From: Streptomyces violaceoruber
GTDB taxonomy: Bacteria; Actinomycetota; Actinomycetes; Streptomycetales; Streptomycetaceae
Length of the DNA stretch: 16,833 bases
Assembly: GCA_000720805.1 (NCBI GenBank)
Contig: JODI01000126.1
Coordinates: 1-16,833 of the forward strand
Direction: 5' to 3'
The position numbers were made by a program, and so were the translations under genes. Below the pieces are notes generated by a model. That model searched no databases and had not been told where the DNA came from. It worked only from the letters and a program-made list of their open reading frames with translations. This document shows positions 6,492 through 14,373 of the stretch, one piece after another. Numbering within the stretch: the first letter of the stretch is position 1; the number at the start of each line of letters is the position of its first letter.

Positions 6492-6540
6492 GCATCTTGC
6501 GATCATGATGAGCACCGTAGAACCCTGGTTTTCAAGATGC
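6492..6540. repeat. spaced 8-bp inverted repeat GCATCTTG/CAAGATGC
   Basis: Perfect 8-bp arms at 6492-6499 and 6533-6540 are separated by 33 bp. It could be the base of an RNA stem in the cslA leader or a pair of operator half-sites. Confidence 0.35.
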
Positions 6541-6632
6541 TGCGGATACGCGGCAGTTGGGGGCAAGAAGCCGGTTGCCGGGGTGGCGGGGAGAGGGGGC
6601 CCCGTTCATGGAGTGATGCCGAGAGAGGCATC

Positions 6633-6710
6633 ATGCAACCGGAAGGCCTCAGTCCTGTGTCCATGAAGGTGGACGAAGTGATGACTGTGGCCCAGCTGAC
6701 ACGACTGTGA
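6633..6710 (+). CDS. possible leader peptide (25 codons) upstream of cslA
   Basis: An ATG at 6633 opens 25 codons ending in TGA at 6708-6710; an internal ATG at 6663 would give 15 residues, MKVDEVMTVAQLTRL. GAGAGG lies 4 nt before the first ATG, in the loop and 3' arm of hairpin 6614-6633 (TGATGCC-GAGAGA-GGCATCA), so initiation could be structure-dependent. It ends 71 bp before cslA and is not in a coupled position. No homologue is recognised and codon bias is mixed, so this may be chance. Confidence 0.2.
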   Translation: MQPEGLSPVSMKVDEVMTVAQLTRL

Positions 6711-6781
6711 AGGGTCTAGGGGGACCCGAGCAGCAGAAAGAAACGACACCACGCGGTGACACGCGTGTGGGGGGATGACTC

Positions 6782-8788
6782 ATGACGTCGACGCCGACGG
6801 GCGCCCGGCAGAACTACGACCCGTCCCAGACCACCCAGCTGAGGGTGCCTTCGCATCGGACCGGTGCGTTCCGCCGGATAAAGAAGACGCTGCCGAAGTA
6901 CGACTACGAGCACTACAGCCGGCTCGCGGGACCCCTCACACAGCCCGATCCGACCAAGCCGTACAGAGTCCAGTACCGCTCGCTGATCTCGCAGGAGCCG
7001 CACCGCATCCGGGTCGCCCTGATGCTGGCCGCCGCCCCGCTGCTGTCGCTGGTGCTGCTGGCCTGGCTGCTGCAGCCCGAGCACTGGACCGAGCGCGACT
7101 ACCCGGCCTTCGACTGGCTGCCCGCGCTGGACATCGTGATGCTCGTCTCGATCGGTCTGATCGAGTTCTTCCGCTGCATGAACGTGCTGTCGAACGCGCA
7201 CGCCACCCTGGTCGCCCGCGACCCGGTCCCGGTGGTGCCCGAGACCGGCACCAGAGTGGCCTTCCTCACCTCCTTCGTGCCCGGCAAGGAGCCGCTGGAG
7301 ATGGTGACGAAGACCCTGGAAGCCGCGGTGAGGATCCGCCACCGCGGCCTCATGCACGTCTGGCTCCTGGACGAGGGCGACGACCCGGCGGTCAAGGAGG
7401 TCTGCGCGCGCCTCGGTGTGCACCACTTCTCCCGCAAGGGCGTCGCCAAGTGGAACCAGCCCTCGGGCCCGCACCGCGCCAAGACCAAGCACGGCAACTA
7501 CAACGCCTGGCTGGACGCGCACGGCGACAACTACGACTTCTTCGCCTCCGTCGACACCGACCACGTGCCGCTGCCCAACTACCTGGAGCGGATGCTCGGC
7601 TTCTTCCGTGACCCGAACATCGGCTTCGTCATCGGCCCGCAGGTCTACGGCAACTACGACAACTTCGTCACCAAGGCCGCCGAGTCGCAGCAGTTCCTCT
7701 TCCACGCGCTGATCCAGCGCGCCGGCAACAAGTACGGCTCCCCGATGTTCGTGGGTACGTCGAACGCCGTACGCATCTCGGCCCTCAAGCAGATCGGCGG
7801 CCTGTACGACTCGATCACCGAGGACATGGCGACCGGCTTCGAGATCCACCGTCACAAGAACCCGGCGACGGGCAAGAAGTGGCGCTCGGTCTACACCCCG
7901 GACGTGCTCGCGGTCGGTGAGGGTCCCAGCGCCTGGACGGACTTCTTCACCCAGCAGATGCGCTGGTCGCGGGGCACGTACGAGACGATCCTCAAGCAGT
8001 ACTGGAAGGGCTGGTACTCGCTGCCGCCGAGCAAGCTCTTCAACTACACGATGATGATCATCTTCTACCCGATGTCCGCCCTCAACTGGATTCTCGCCGC
8101 GCTGAGTTGCGCGCTGTTCCTGGGCCTGGGCGCCTCGGGTGTGAACATCGACCCGACGGTGTGGCTGATGCTCTACGGCAACGCCTCCGCGCTGCAGATC
8201 GGCCTGTACATCTGGAACCGCCGGCACAACGTCTCCCCGCACGAGCCGGAGGGCTCCGGCGGTGTGGCCGGCATGGTGATGTCCGCGCTGTCCGCGCCGC
8301 TGTACGCCAAGGCGCTGGTCGACTCCGTCCTGCGACGCAAGAGCAAGTTCGTGGTCACCCCCAAGGGTGATTCGGCCAGCCCGGACCGGTGGTTCGCGAC
8401 CTTCCGGTACCACTGGTACTTCATCGCGATCTTCGGCGCCTCGATCACCGCCGGTTTCGTCTTCGGACACTCGCACCCCGCGATGATCATCTGGGCGACC
8501 TTCGCCACGCTGATCACCGCGACGCCGATCTTCGCGTGGCGCCACATGCTGCGGCAGACGAGGAAGAAGCCCGCGGTGCCCGAGCAGGAGCCGCAGGACG
8601 CGGTTCCCGTCGCCCCGTCCGTACCGCCTGCCGCTGCCGCGGGGGCCCACGAGCCGCAGCCGCTGCCCACGCAGCGCACCCCGGCCCCGCACGCCCCGCA
8701 GCAGAAGCCGAGCTGGGCGGAGTCGAACGGGACGGGCGACCAGACCATGCAGATCGCCCTTGGTGGACTTGGGGGACGTAAGGAATGA
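6782..8788 (+). CDS. cslA: CslA, cellulose synthase-like GT2 glycan synthase
   Basis: A 668-residue processive family-2 glycosyltransferase in the cytoplasmic membrane, predicted to polymerise a beta-1,4-linked glycan from a UDP-sugar and pass it outward. Transmembrane helices are near 76-97 and 115-132. The catalytic domain follows, with first aspartate D197 (LLDEGDD), DxD at 258-260 (SVDTDHV), TED at 346-348 (general base aspartate) and QQMRW at 391-395. Further helices lie between about 421 and 584, then a Pro/Ala/Gln-rich cytoplasmic tail. GGGGGG (6769-6774) lies 7 nt before the ATG. The stop overlaps the glxA start (ATGA). In S. coelicolor and S. lividans, CslA makes the tip-associated glycan needed for attachment and morphogenesis; whether the sugar is glucose or GlcNAc cannot be read from the sequence. 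Confidence 0.96.
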   Translation: MTSTPTGARQNYDPSQTTQLRVPSHRTGAFRRIKKTLPKYDYEHYSRLAGPLTQPDPTKPYRVQYRSLISQEPHRIRVALMLAAAPLLSLVLLAWLLQPEHWTERDYPAFDWLPALDIVMLVSIGLIEFFRCMNVLSNAHATLVARDPVPVVPETGTRVAFLTSFVPGKEPLEMVTKTLEAAVRIRHRGLMHVWLLDEGDDPAVKEVCARLGVHHFSRKGVAKWNQPSGPHRAKTKHGNYNAWLDAHGDNYDFFASVDTDHVPLPNYLERMLGFFRDPNIGFVIGPQVYGNYDNFVTKAAESQQFLFHALIQRAGNKYGSPMFVGTSNAVRISALKQIGGLYDSITEDMATGFEIHRHKNPATGKKWRSVYTPDVLAVGEGPSAWTDFFTQQMRWSRGTYETILKQYWKGWYSLPPSKLFNYTMMIIFYPMSALNWILAALSCALFLGLGASGVNIDPTVWLMLYGNASALQIGLYIWNRRHNVSPHEPEGSGGVAGMVMSALSAPLYAKALVDSVLRRKSKFVVTPKGDSASPDRWFATFRYHWYFIAIFGASITAGFVFGHSHPAMIIWATFATLITATPIFAWRHMLRQTRKKPAVPEQEPQDAVPVAPSVPPAAAAGAHEPQPLPTQRTPAPHAPQQKPSWAESNGTGDQTMQIALGGLGGRKE

Positions 8789-10722
8789 AGGACCAGGCCG
8801 GCCGCCGCCGTGTCCGTCGACTCGCCATCGGCACGGCGGTGGTGCTAGCGCTGGCCGGGATGAACGGACCGTGGCTCTACCGCTTCGGCACCGCGAAATA
8901 CCACCAGTACCAAATCAACAAACCCGAGTACAAAGCCGAGAACGGCAAGTGGGACATCATCGAGTTCCCCGAGCAGTACCGGCAGAACACCATTCACGCG
9001 GCGCTGCTGCGGACCGGGAAGGTGCTGCTCGTCGCGGGTTCGGGCAACAACCAGGACAACTTCGACGACAAGAAGTTCGACACCCGGATCTGGGATCCCG
9101 TCAAGGGCACCATCAAGAAGATCCCGACGCCGAAGGACCTGTTCTGCACCGGCCACACCCAGCTCGCCAACGGCAACCTGCTGATCGCGGGCGGCACCAA
9201 GCGGTACGAGAAGCTGAAGGGTGACGTCACCAAGGCCGGCGGCCTGATGATCGTCCACAACGAGAACCCGGACAAGCCGATCACGCTGCCCGCGGGCACG
9301 AAGTTCGTGGGCAAGGAGAACGGCAAGACCTTCGTGTCGAAGGACCCGGTCGTCGTCGAGCGGGCCACGAAGAACTTCGACAAGAGGACCGGCAAGTTCC
9401 TCGGCAACACCCCGGGACTCGGCCGTATCTACGTCGAGGCGCAGAAGAGCGGCGCCAAGTACGAGACGGGCACCCAGGACAACTACACCGTCCAGGGCCT
9501 GTCCGGCGCCGACGCGAAGAACACGTACGGCATCGCGCAGAAACTCGCCCTCGACAAGAAGGACTTCCAGGGCATCCGCGACGCCTTCGAGTTCGACCCG
9601 ATCGCCGAGAAGTACATCAAGGTCGACCCGATGAAGGAGGCCCGCTGGTACCCGACGCTCACCACCCTGAGCAACGGGAAGATCCTCAGCGTCTCCGGCC
9701 TCGACGACATCGGGCAGCTGGTCCCCGGCAAGAACGAGGTCTTCGACCCGAAGACCAAGAAGTGGACCTACCTGCCGAAGACCCGTCAGTTCCCGACGTA
9801 CCCCGCGCTGTTCCTGATGCAGAACGGCAAGGTCTTCTACTCGGGCTCGAACGCGGGCTACGGGCCGGACGACGTGGGCCGTGAGCCTGGCGTGTGGGAC
9901 GTGGCCAGCAACAAGTTCAAGAAGATCCCCGGGCTGAGCGACCCGGACCGGATGGAGACGTCCGGGACCGTGCTGCTGCCTCCGGCGCAGGACGAGAAGT
10001 TCATGGTGATCGGCGGCGGCGGGGTCGGCGAGTCCAAGCTGTCCAGCAACAGGACCCGGATCGTCGACCTGAAGGCGGCCGACCCGAAGTTCGTGGACGG
10101 GCCGACGCTGGAGAAGGGCACGCGGTACCCGCAGGCCTCGGTACTGCCGGACGACTCCGTACTGGTGTCCGGCGGTTCGGAGGACTACCGCGGACGCGGC
10201 GACTCCAACATCCTGCAGGCCCGGCTGTACCACCCGGACACCAACACGTTCGACGAGGTCGCCGATCCGCTGGTGGGGCGCAACTACCACTCCGGGTCGC
10301 TGCTGCTGCCGGACGGGCGGGTGATGTTCTTCGGATCGGACTCGCTGTACGGGGACAAGGCGAACACCAAGCCGGGAACGTTCGAGCAGCGGATCGAGAT
10401 GTACACGCCGCCGTACATGTACCGGGACTCCCGGCCGTCGCTGTCGGGCGGGCCGCAGACCATCGAGCGCGGCGGGTCGGGGACGTTCACGTCCCAGCAC
10501 GCTTCGTCGGTGAAGAAGGCGCGGTTGATCCGGCCGAGCGCGTCGACACATGTGACGGATGTGGATCAGCGGTCGATCGCCCTGGACTTCAAGGCGTCCG
10601 GGGACAAGATCACGGTGACCGTGCCGAAGAACAAGAACCTGGTTCAGTCGGGGTGGTACATGCTGTTCGTCGACGACGATCAGGGGACGCCGTCCAAGGC
10701 GCAGTGGGTGAAGGTGCCGTAG
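8785..10722 (+). CDS. glxA: GlxA, membrane-anchored copper radical oxidase (galactose oxidase-like)
   Basis: A 645-residue extracytoplasmic oxidase predicted to use a copper-tyrosyl radical to oxidise a primary alcohol on the glycan, giving an aldehyde and H2O2. N-terminal signal-anchor about 12-32, then a Kelch-type beta-propeller and a C-terminal immunoglobulin-like domain from about 548. Active-site residues, by analogy to galactose oxidase: C121 in LFCTGH and Y289 in RWYPT (thioether pair), W288 stacking over the site, Y501-H502 in RNYHSGS and H589 in STHVTDVDQR as copper ligands. All are present, so the enzyme should be active once copper-loaded. It overlaps cslA by 4 bp; GGGGG (8771-8775) can serve as its ribosome binding site. 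Positions match my recollection of S. lividans GlxA, which acts with CslA. Confidence 0.96.
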   Translation: MKDQAGRRRVRRLAIGTAVVLALAGMNGPWLYRFGTAKYHQYQINKPEYKAENGKWDIIEFPEQYRQNTIHAALLRTGKVLLVAGSGNNQDNFDDKKFDTRIWDPVKGTIKKIPTPKDLFCTGHTQLANGNLLIAGGTKRYEKLKGDVTKAGGLMIVHNENPDKPITLPAGTKFVGKENGKTFVSKDPVVVERATKNFDKRTGKFLGNTPGLGRIYVEAQKSGAKYETGTQDNYTVQGLSGADAKNTYGIAQKLALDKKDFQGIRDAFEFDPIAEKYIKVDPMKEARWYPTLTTLSNGKILSVSGLDDIGQLVPGKNEVFDPKTKKWTYLPKTRQFPTYPALFLMQNGKVFYSGSNAGYGPDDVGREPGVWDVASNKFKKIPGLSDPDRMETSGTVLLPPAQDEKFMVIGGGGVGESKLSSNRTRIVDLKAADPKFVDGPTLEKGTRYPQASVLPDDSVLVSGGSEDYRGRGDSNILQARLYHPDTNTFDEVADPLVGRNYHSGSLLLPDGRVMFFGSDSLYGDKANTKPGTFEQRIEMYTPPYMYRDSRPSLSGGPQTIERGGSGTFTSQHASSVKKARLIRPSASTHVTDVDQRSIALDFKASGDKITVTVPKNKNLVQSGWYMLFVDDDQGTPSKAQWVKVP

Positions 10723-10750
10723 CGCTCCCGCGGCGGCGCTTCGTCACCGG

Positions 10751-10774
10751 CCCCGCGCCCCTTCGGGCGCGGGG
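10751..10774. terminator. bidirectional terminator between glxA and cslZ
   Basis: CCCCGCGCCC-CTTC-GGGCGCGGGG is a perfect 10-bp stem between the convergent stop codons of glxA and cslZ, well placed to end both transcripts. Confidence 0.9.
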
Positions 10775-10783
10775 AACCCGCCG

Positions 10784-11803
10784 TCAGCCGGAATCCCGGG
10801 CCAGGTTCAGCGCGTAGTCAGCCCACCACTGGCCCGCCTTCGGGCCGCCCTTGCACTCGCCGTCCGACTCTCCCGGGCGTTTGACCCAGACGTAGGCGTC
10901 GACCAGGGGGTCCGCCGTCTTGGTGGTCGGGGTCTCTCCCAGGGCCCGTCCCGGCGGGTTGCACCAGCGTTCCTTCGCCGTGCCGTCCTGGTACGGGCCC
11001 TTGCCGTTGCGGCTGGTGTCGATGACGAAGGGCTTGCCGCCGACCTTCGCGGAGAGCCTCTTGCCGTAGGCGATGGAGTCCTCGGTGGAGTAGAAGTTGG
11101 ACACGTTGACGGAGAAGCCGTCGGCCTGCCCGACGCCCGCGCGCTGGAGGGGCTCGAAGATCTGGTTGGGGTGGCCCCAGCCGGCGTTGCCCGCGTCCAG
11201 GTAGACCTTGGTGTTCTTCAGGGCCGCCAGCTTGTTCACGGCCTCGTTGAGCAGCGCGTAGCGCTCCTCGTGGAACTTCTTGCCGGTGCAGCCGTCGACG
11301 AGGTGGAGTACGGCGTCGGGCTCCAGGATCACCGTGGCGGAACGGTCGCCGATGCCCTTGGCCACGCCGTCGATCCAGGCCCGGTAGGCGTCGCCGTCGG
11401 CCGCGCCGCCCTGCGAGTACTGGCCGCAGTCGCGGTGCGGGATGTTGTAGAGGACGAGGATGGCCGTGCGGTCGGCCTCCTCGGCGGCCTCGGTGAAACC
11501 GCGGGCCTCCTGCTCCGGGTTCTCCGGGCCGATCCACTCCCCGGTCGGCTGCTCGGCGATCTTGCGGATCTGCTCGGCCTCCGCCTTCTTGCCGGCCTTC
11601 AGGTAGGCCGCCAGTTGCTTCGCCGCGTTGCCGTCCGGGTTCACCCAGAACGGGTCGGCCTCCTTGGGTTGCTGCTTGATCGCCGCTCCGGATTCGTCGC
11701 CCTTCTTCCCCCCTTCGTCTCCCGACGAACAGCCCGCGACCAGCAGTGCCGCCCCCAGCACCGCCACGGCAGCCCGCGTTCCGGACCCCCTGCTGACGTA
11801 CAT
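10784..11803 (-). CDS. cslZ: CslZ, GH6-family glycoside hydrolase lipoprotein
   Basis: A 339-residue lipoprotein of the cellulase family GH6, predicted to cleave beta-1,4-glucan-type chains by inversion. The ATG at 11803 has GGGGGAG 5 nt upstream; longer open frame to 12121 is not used. Lipobox LVAGC gives acylation at C25, so it sits on the outer face of the membrane. GH6 signatures: YNIPHRDCGQYSQGG with D125, VILEPDAV with general-acid candidate D163, and YLDAGNAGW (D203); DAYVWVKRPGESDG lies near the end. It is convergent with cslA-glxA, thus separately transcribed, and diverges from the ANTAR gene by 163 bp. A synthase-linked cellulase is a common trimming or editing partner in cellulose systems; here this is inferred from context. 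Confidence 0.93.
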   Translation of the reverse strand: MYVSRGSGTRAAVAVLGAALLVAGCSSGDEGGKKGDESGAAIKQQPKEADPFWVNPDGNAAKQLAAYLKAGKKAEAEQIRKIAEQPTGEWIGPENPEQEARGFTEAAEEADRTAILVLYNIPHRDCGQYSQGGAADGDAYRAWIDGVAKGIGDRSATVILEPDAVLHLVDGCTGKKFHEERYALLNEAVNKLAALKNTKVYLDAGNAGWGHPNQIFEPLQRAGVGQADGFSVNVSNFYSTEDSIAYGKRLSAKVGGKPFVIDTSRNGKGPYQDGTAKERWCNPPGRALGETPTTKTADPLVDAYVWVKRPGESDGECKGGPKAGQWWADYALNLARDSG

Positions 11804-11966
11804 CCAACTCCCCCTTGGGTGCACCGTTCCAAGTCTCAATCGTGACACACCCCCCGCGCCGCCCACGAGGTCGTCCGAGCCTTGTCGGTGAGCTGTTACA
11901 GCCCCGGCGGCCGGGACACGCGCCGCCTGTCCAGGGGCGCGCGTGGACGGAAGGGGAGTGCTCGGT

Positions 11967-12744
11967 ATGCGGTACACCACCAGGGAGATCCGGCTGGCGG
12001 CGGCACTGGTGGAGGCGGCGGACACGCTCACCGACGACTTCGAGGCTTCCCACCACTTACAACGCGTGTGCGACCACTGTGTCGACCTCCTGGCCGCGCG
12101 GGCGGCCGGCGTGATGCTCATCGACGAGGGCCGGGCGGTGTCCCTGGCCGCCGGCAGCCGAAACCAGGAGCTCGCGCTGGAGCTGCTGGAGGCGCAGCAC
12201 GGCGGTGGGCCCTGCGTGGAGAGCTACAGCTCCGGGAAGCCGGTGCCGCCGGTGTCGGTCCGGGCGGCCCACGCGGACGCCCGCTGGCCCGACTTCACCG
12301 AGCGGGCCCTCGGACACGGCGTCCTGGCGACCTTCGCGGTCCCGCTGCGCCGCCACGAGACACTGCTCGGGGCGCTCAACGTGTTCGTGCCGACGCCGCC
12401 CGCGCCGGAGGAGGACGGCACGGCCGGGGGAGCTGCTGGTGGCGCAGGCCCTGGCGGACGCGGCGGCCCTCGGGTTGTACAACCACCGCACGTACGACCA
12501 GTACCGCACCCGGTCCGGGCAGTTGCAGCAGGCGCTGTCCAGCAGGGTCCGGATCGAGCAGGCGAAGGGCATGCTCGCGGAGCGCCGGCAGACCGGGGTC
12601 GACCAGGCGTTCAACGCGCTCAGACAGTACGCGCGGCGCCATCGCCTGCCGTTGGAACAGGTGGCGGGCGCGGTCGTCGAGGGCCTCGCGGACGACCCCG
12701 AGCTGGGCCGCGGGCCGGTGGGCCCGGACGACGGGACGCCGTAG
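11967..12744 (+). pseudogene. GAF-ANTAR transcription antitermination regulator, frameshifted
   Basis: The 5' part encodes a GAF-like sensor domain (MRYTTREIRL to LLGALNVFVPTPPAP) and the 3' part, in a different frame, the ANTAR RNA-binding domain (SRVRIEQAKGMLAERR, then AFNALRQYARRHRLPLEQVA). The switch is at 12426-12430, a run of five Gs; removing one G gives a continuous protein of about 258 residues joining EEDGTAG to ELLVAQALADAA. Start ATG 11967 follows AAGGGGAG; a GTG at 11943 is an alternative. Codon 31 is TTA (12057-12059), in frame, implying bldA dependence. ANTAR proteins normally bind paired hexaloop hairpins in nascent RNA. As sequenced, the GAF half would run on to 12815 with an unrelated tail. 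It could be a true pseudogene or one-base sequencing error. Confidence 0.85.
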
Positions 12745-13097
12745 CGGTACGGCTGTACGCACCGCTGTCGGATCGGCCCGCGGGAGCCCAACGCGCGGCG
12801 TACCGGGACGGGTGACGCAGAGTCGGCGTTCGGGGACTTGGCCTCCATCGGCCTCTGGGCCCCGGCGCACATCCGTTCTAAAGTCGTGTCATACGGTCCC
12901 AGCCCCCGGCCACCGTCACATACCACCGTGACTTTCCAGACCTCCCGCGCCGACGCCGGGTTACTCCCGCAGCCCGTGCGCGCGCGGTTGAGGACCAGCC
13001 CGGTCGGTGGCTTCAGGGGGAGCGGGCCGCCGACCGGGCCGGGCGCCGTCGCCCCGCCCGGCCCCTCCCGGCCGGGCGCCGTGACGTTCCGACGCCT
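12745..13097. other. 353-bp non-coding gap between convergent genes
   Basis: This lies between the 3' end of the ANTAR gene and the 3' end of the sortase gene. A weak hairpin AGCGGT/ACCGCT spans 12743-12766. A less GC-rich patch around 12880-12945 carries GTCAC-ATACCACC-GTGAC. A strong hairpin is listed separately at 13055-13078, with GCCGGGCGCCGT repeated on either side. Open frames here have no recognisable features. Confidence 0.6.
13055..13078. terminator. terminator downstream of the sortase gene
   Basis: CGCCCGGCC-CCTCCC-GGCCGGGCG is a perfect 9-bp stem, 20 bp beyond the sortase stop on the minus strand. It could also stop transcripts from the ANTAR side. Confidence 0.75.
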
Positions 13098-13799
13098 TCA
13101 CAGTCCGGTGCCCGTCAGGTACGCCGAGACGATCACGTTCGCCGTGTAGCTGCGGGTCGCCCGGTCGAAGGTGCCGCCGCAGGTGATCAGCCGCAGTTCG
13201 GCCCGTCCGGTCCGGCGGGGGCCGTAGGCCTGCTGGGCGTCGAAGTGGTCGCGGGTGACGACCTGGACGTCGTCGACGGTGAACTCGGCGACCTTGCCGT
13301 CGTCGCGGACCACCCGGACGGTCTCGCCGGGTTTCATCGCGCTGATCTTGTAGAAGACGGCCGGCCGGGTCTCGGTGTCGACGTGCCCGACCATCAGCGC
13401 CGTCCCGGCGGCGCCCGGGCTCGCCCCGGCCGCGTACCAGCCGACCACTCCCGCCTGGGCGAAGGGCGGCGGGTCGATCGCCCCCTGCCCGTCGAGGCCG
13501 CGGGCCACGACCGGTGCCTGGATGCCGAGTTCGGGTACGTCGACGCGTTGCGGGAGGGCCTTCCCGAGCGGCCGGAGCGCGGGGGGCAGTTCGACGCCCG
13601 GTGGCCGGCCGACCGCCGCCATGTCGCCGGTGGCCGGAGCGGAGATACCCGGCCGTACGTCGGTCACCTCCTGGCCCCACAGCCACAGCCCGATGAGCAG
13701 GAGCGCCCAGGCCACGCCGGTGACCAGCCGGCCGGTGCCGGAGGGACGTGCCCGGTCGGCGGGGTGGTCGTCGGCGGAGAGGTGTTCGTGCTCGGACAT
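13098..13799 (-). CDS. class F-like sortase
   Basis: A 233-residue membrane-anchored transpeptidase, predicted to cut a sorting signal and join the protein to the cell wall or another nucleophile. One transmembrane helix near 25-42 follows a short cytoplasmic tail. The beta-barrel catalytic domain carries H139 in MVGHVDT, C207 in LRLITCGG, and an arginine in DRATRSYTANV (R213 or R216; R216 fits better). The TCGGTFDR context resembles proteins usually called class F sortases in Streptomyces. No clear ribosome binding site precedes the ATG; the upstream gene stops 5 bp earlier, so translation is probably coupled. The partner upstream gene encodes a secreted, membrane-tailed protein, and an LAGTG protein is encoded further upstream. 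LAxTG signals are classically handled by class E sortases, so this pairing is uncertain. Confidence 0.9.
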   Translation of the reverse strand: MSEHEHLSADDHPADRARPSGTGRLVTGVAWALLLIGLWLWGQEVTDVRPGISAPATGDMAAVGRPPGVELPPALRPLGKALPQRVDVPELGIQAPVVARGLDGQGAIDPPPFAQAGVVGWYAAGASPGAAGTALMVGHVDTETRPAVFYKISAMKPGETVRVVRDDGKVAEFTVDDVQVVTRDHFDAQQAYGPRRTGRAELRLITCGGTFDRATRSYTANVIVSAYLTGTGL

Positions 13800-13804
13800 G
13801 GCCG

Positions 13805-14350
13805 TCAGCCCGTCCTGCGGCTCCGGCGGCTGCCGCGCAGTGCGACGGCGACCCCGGCGACCCCGGCGAGGAGCAGCCCGATCACCGCGTGCACCGTGCC
13901 GGGACCGGCCTCGCGGGCGTCGTCCGCGACGGTGAGGTGCGCGGTGCCCCCGCCGCCGGCGTGCACGGGGGCGACCGGGGAGGCGGGGGCGGTGGGCCGC
14001 GTCCGTCCGTCCACGACGGTCAGCGGAATCTTGTGGGCTTTCGCGCCGCAGCTGACCTTCACGTCGTACGTGCCCGCCGTGAGCGTGGAGCGCACGCGGC
14101 TCTCGCCGATGAGCACGCCGTCCACGACGGCGAGTTCGACGTCCGTGACGAACGCGGCGGAGACGGCCGTGGCGGTCTTCTCGCCGCAGCCGCTCATCCG
14201 CAGGGCGACGTCACTGCCGGGAGCCGGGGACGAGGGGCTGACCGAGATGCCGCCGTCCTGCGCGTACGCCGTCGGTGCGGACGCGACGACCGGCGCGGAG
14301 GCGACGGCCGCCATGACACCGGCGCAGAGAGTGATCCTTGCTGAACCCAT
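13805..14350 (-). CDS. secreted protein with C-terminal membrane anchor, sortase operon
   Basis: A 181-residue protein of unknown function. Signal peptide 1-30 (cleavage after AYA), a small beta-rich extracellular domain with two cysteines (C55, C101) that may pair, a Pro/Ala/Gly linker (118-136), a transmembrane helix (about 152-171) and a basic tail RGSRRSRRTG. The architecture is that of a sortase substrate, but no LPxTG or LAxTG motif precedes the helix, so it is probably a membrane-anchored partner. The ATG at 14350 has GGAGG 6 nt upstream; the much longer open frame to 15748 is antisense shadow and not used. It lies 5 bp before the sortase gene and is surely co-transcribed with it. Confidence 0.85.
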   Translation of the reverse strand: MGSARITLCAGVMAAVASAPVVASAPTAYAQDGGISVSPSSPAPGSDVALRMSGCGEKTATAVSAAFVTDVELAVVDGVLIGESRVRSTLTAGTYDVKVSCGAKAHKIPLTVVDGRTRPTAPASPVAPVHAGGGGTAHLTVADDAREAGPGTVHAVIGLLLAGVAGVAVALRGSRRSRRTG

Positions 14351-14356
14351 CGTGAA

Positions 14357-14373
14357 CCTCCAGATACCTGGAG
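14357..14373 (-). promoter_or_regulatory. hairpin enclosing the ribosome binding site of the 181-residue protein gene
   Basis: On the minus strand CTCCAG-GTAT-CTGGAG forms a perfect 6-bp stem with a 4-nt loop, and its 3' arm contains the GGAGG ribosome binding site. It may mask translation or be a palindromic operator. A second hairpin GCCCCGC/GCGGGGC lies at 14392-14412. Confidence 0.45.

Larger units (their letters stand above)
6173..6781 (+). other. 609-bp leader region of cslA without a convincing protein gene
   Basis: No open frame here has typical Streptomyces codon bias or a recognisable domain. Base composition is lower in GC than the flanking genes around 6400-6550. The region holds a CCACA array (6423-6458), a spaced inverted repeat (6492-6540), a 25-codon open frame (6633-6710), and three small hairpins: 6614-6633, 6712-6727 (GGGTC/GACCC) and 6750-6767 (CACGCG/CGCGTG). 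The last ends one base before the GGGGGG ribosome binding site of cslA. I could not place a confident promoter. Confidence 0.6.

Noticed and set aside
6097..6495. Minus-strand open frame ending in antisense tRNA-Lys
   Set aside because: Its only familiar part is the well-known spurious antisense-tRNA peptide (CAARDSNPGPAD); no other coding signal.
6712..6727. GGGTCTAGGGGGACCC as a second DasR site
   Set aside because: Only the left half fits the DasR core; the right half diverges, so it is better described as a small hairpin.
6716..8692. 658-codon open frame antisense to cslA
   Set aside because: It is a GC-codon shadow: Arg/Val/His/Gln-rich, no domain, and wholly opposite a gene with all catalytic motifs.
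8845..10551. 568-codon open frame antisense to glxA
   Set aside because: Shadow of glxA with repetitive Val/Leu/Arg composition and no recognisable motif.
10784..12121. Extended 445-codon reading of cslZ
   Set aside because: A lipoprotein signal with a good ribosome binding site starts at 11803; the extension would overlap the divergent ANTAR gene.
12838..13149. 103-codon open frame in the convergent gap
   Set aside because: No ribosome binding site, overlaps the sortase 3' end and the terminator, and has atypical composition.
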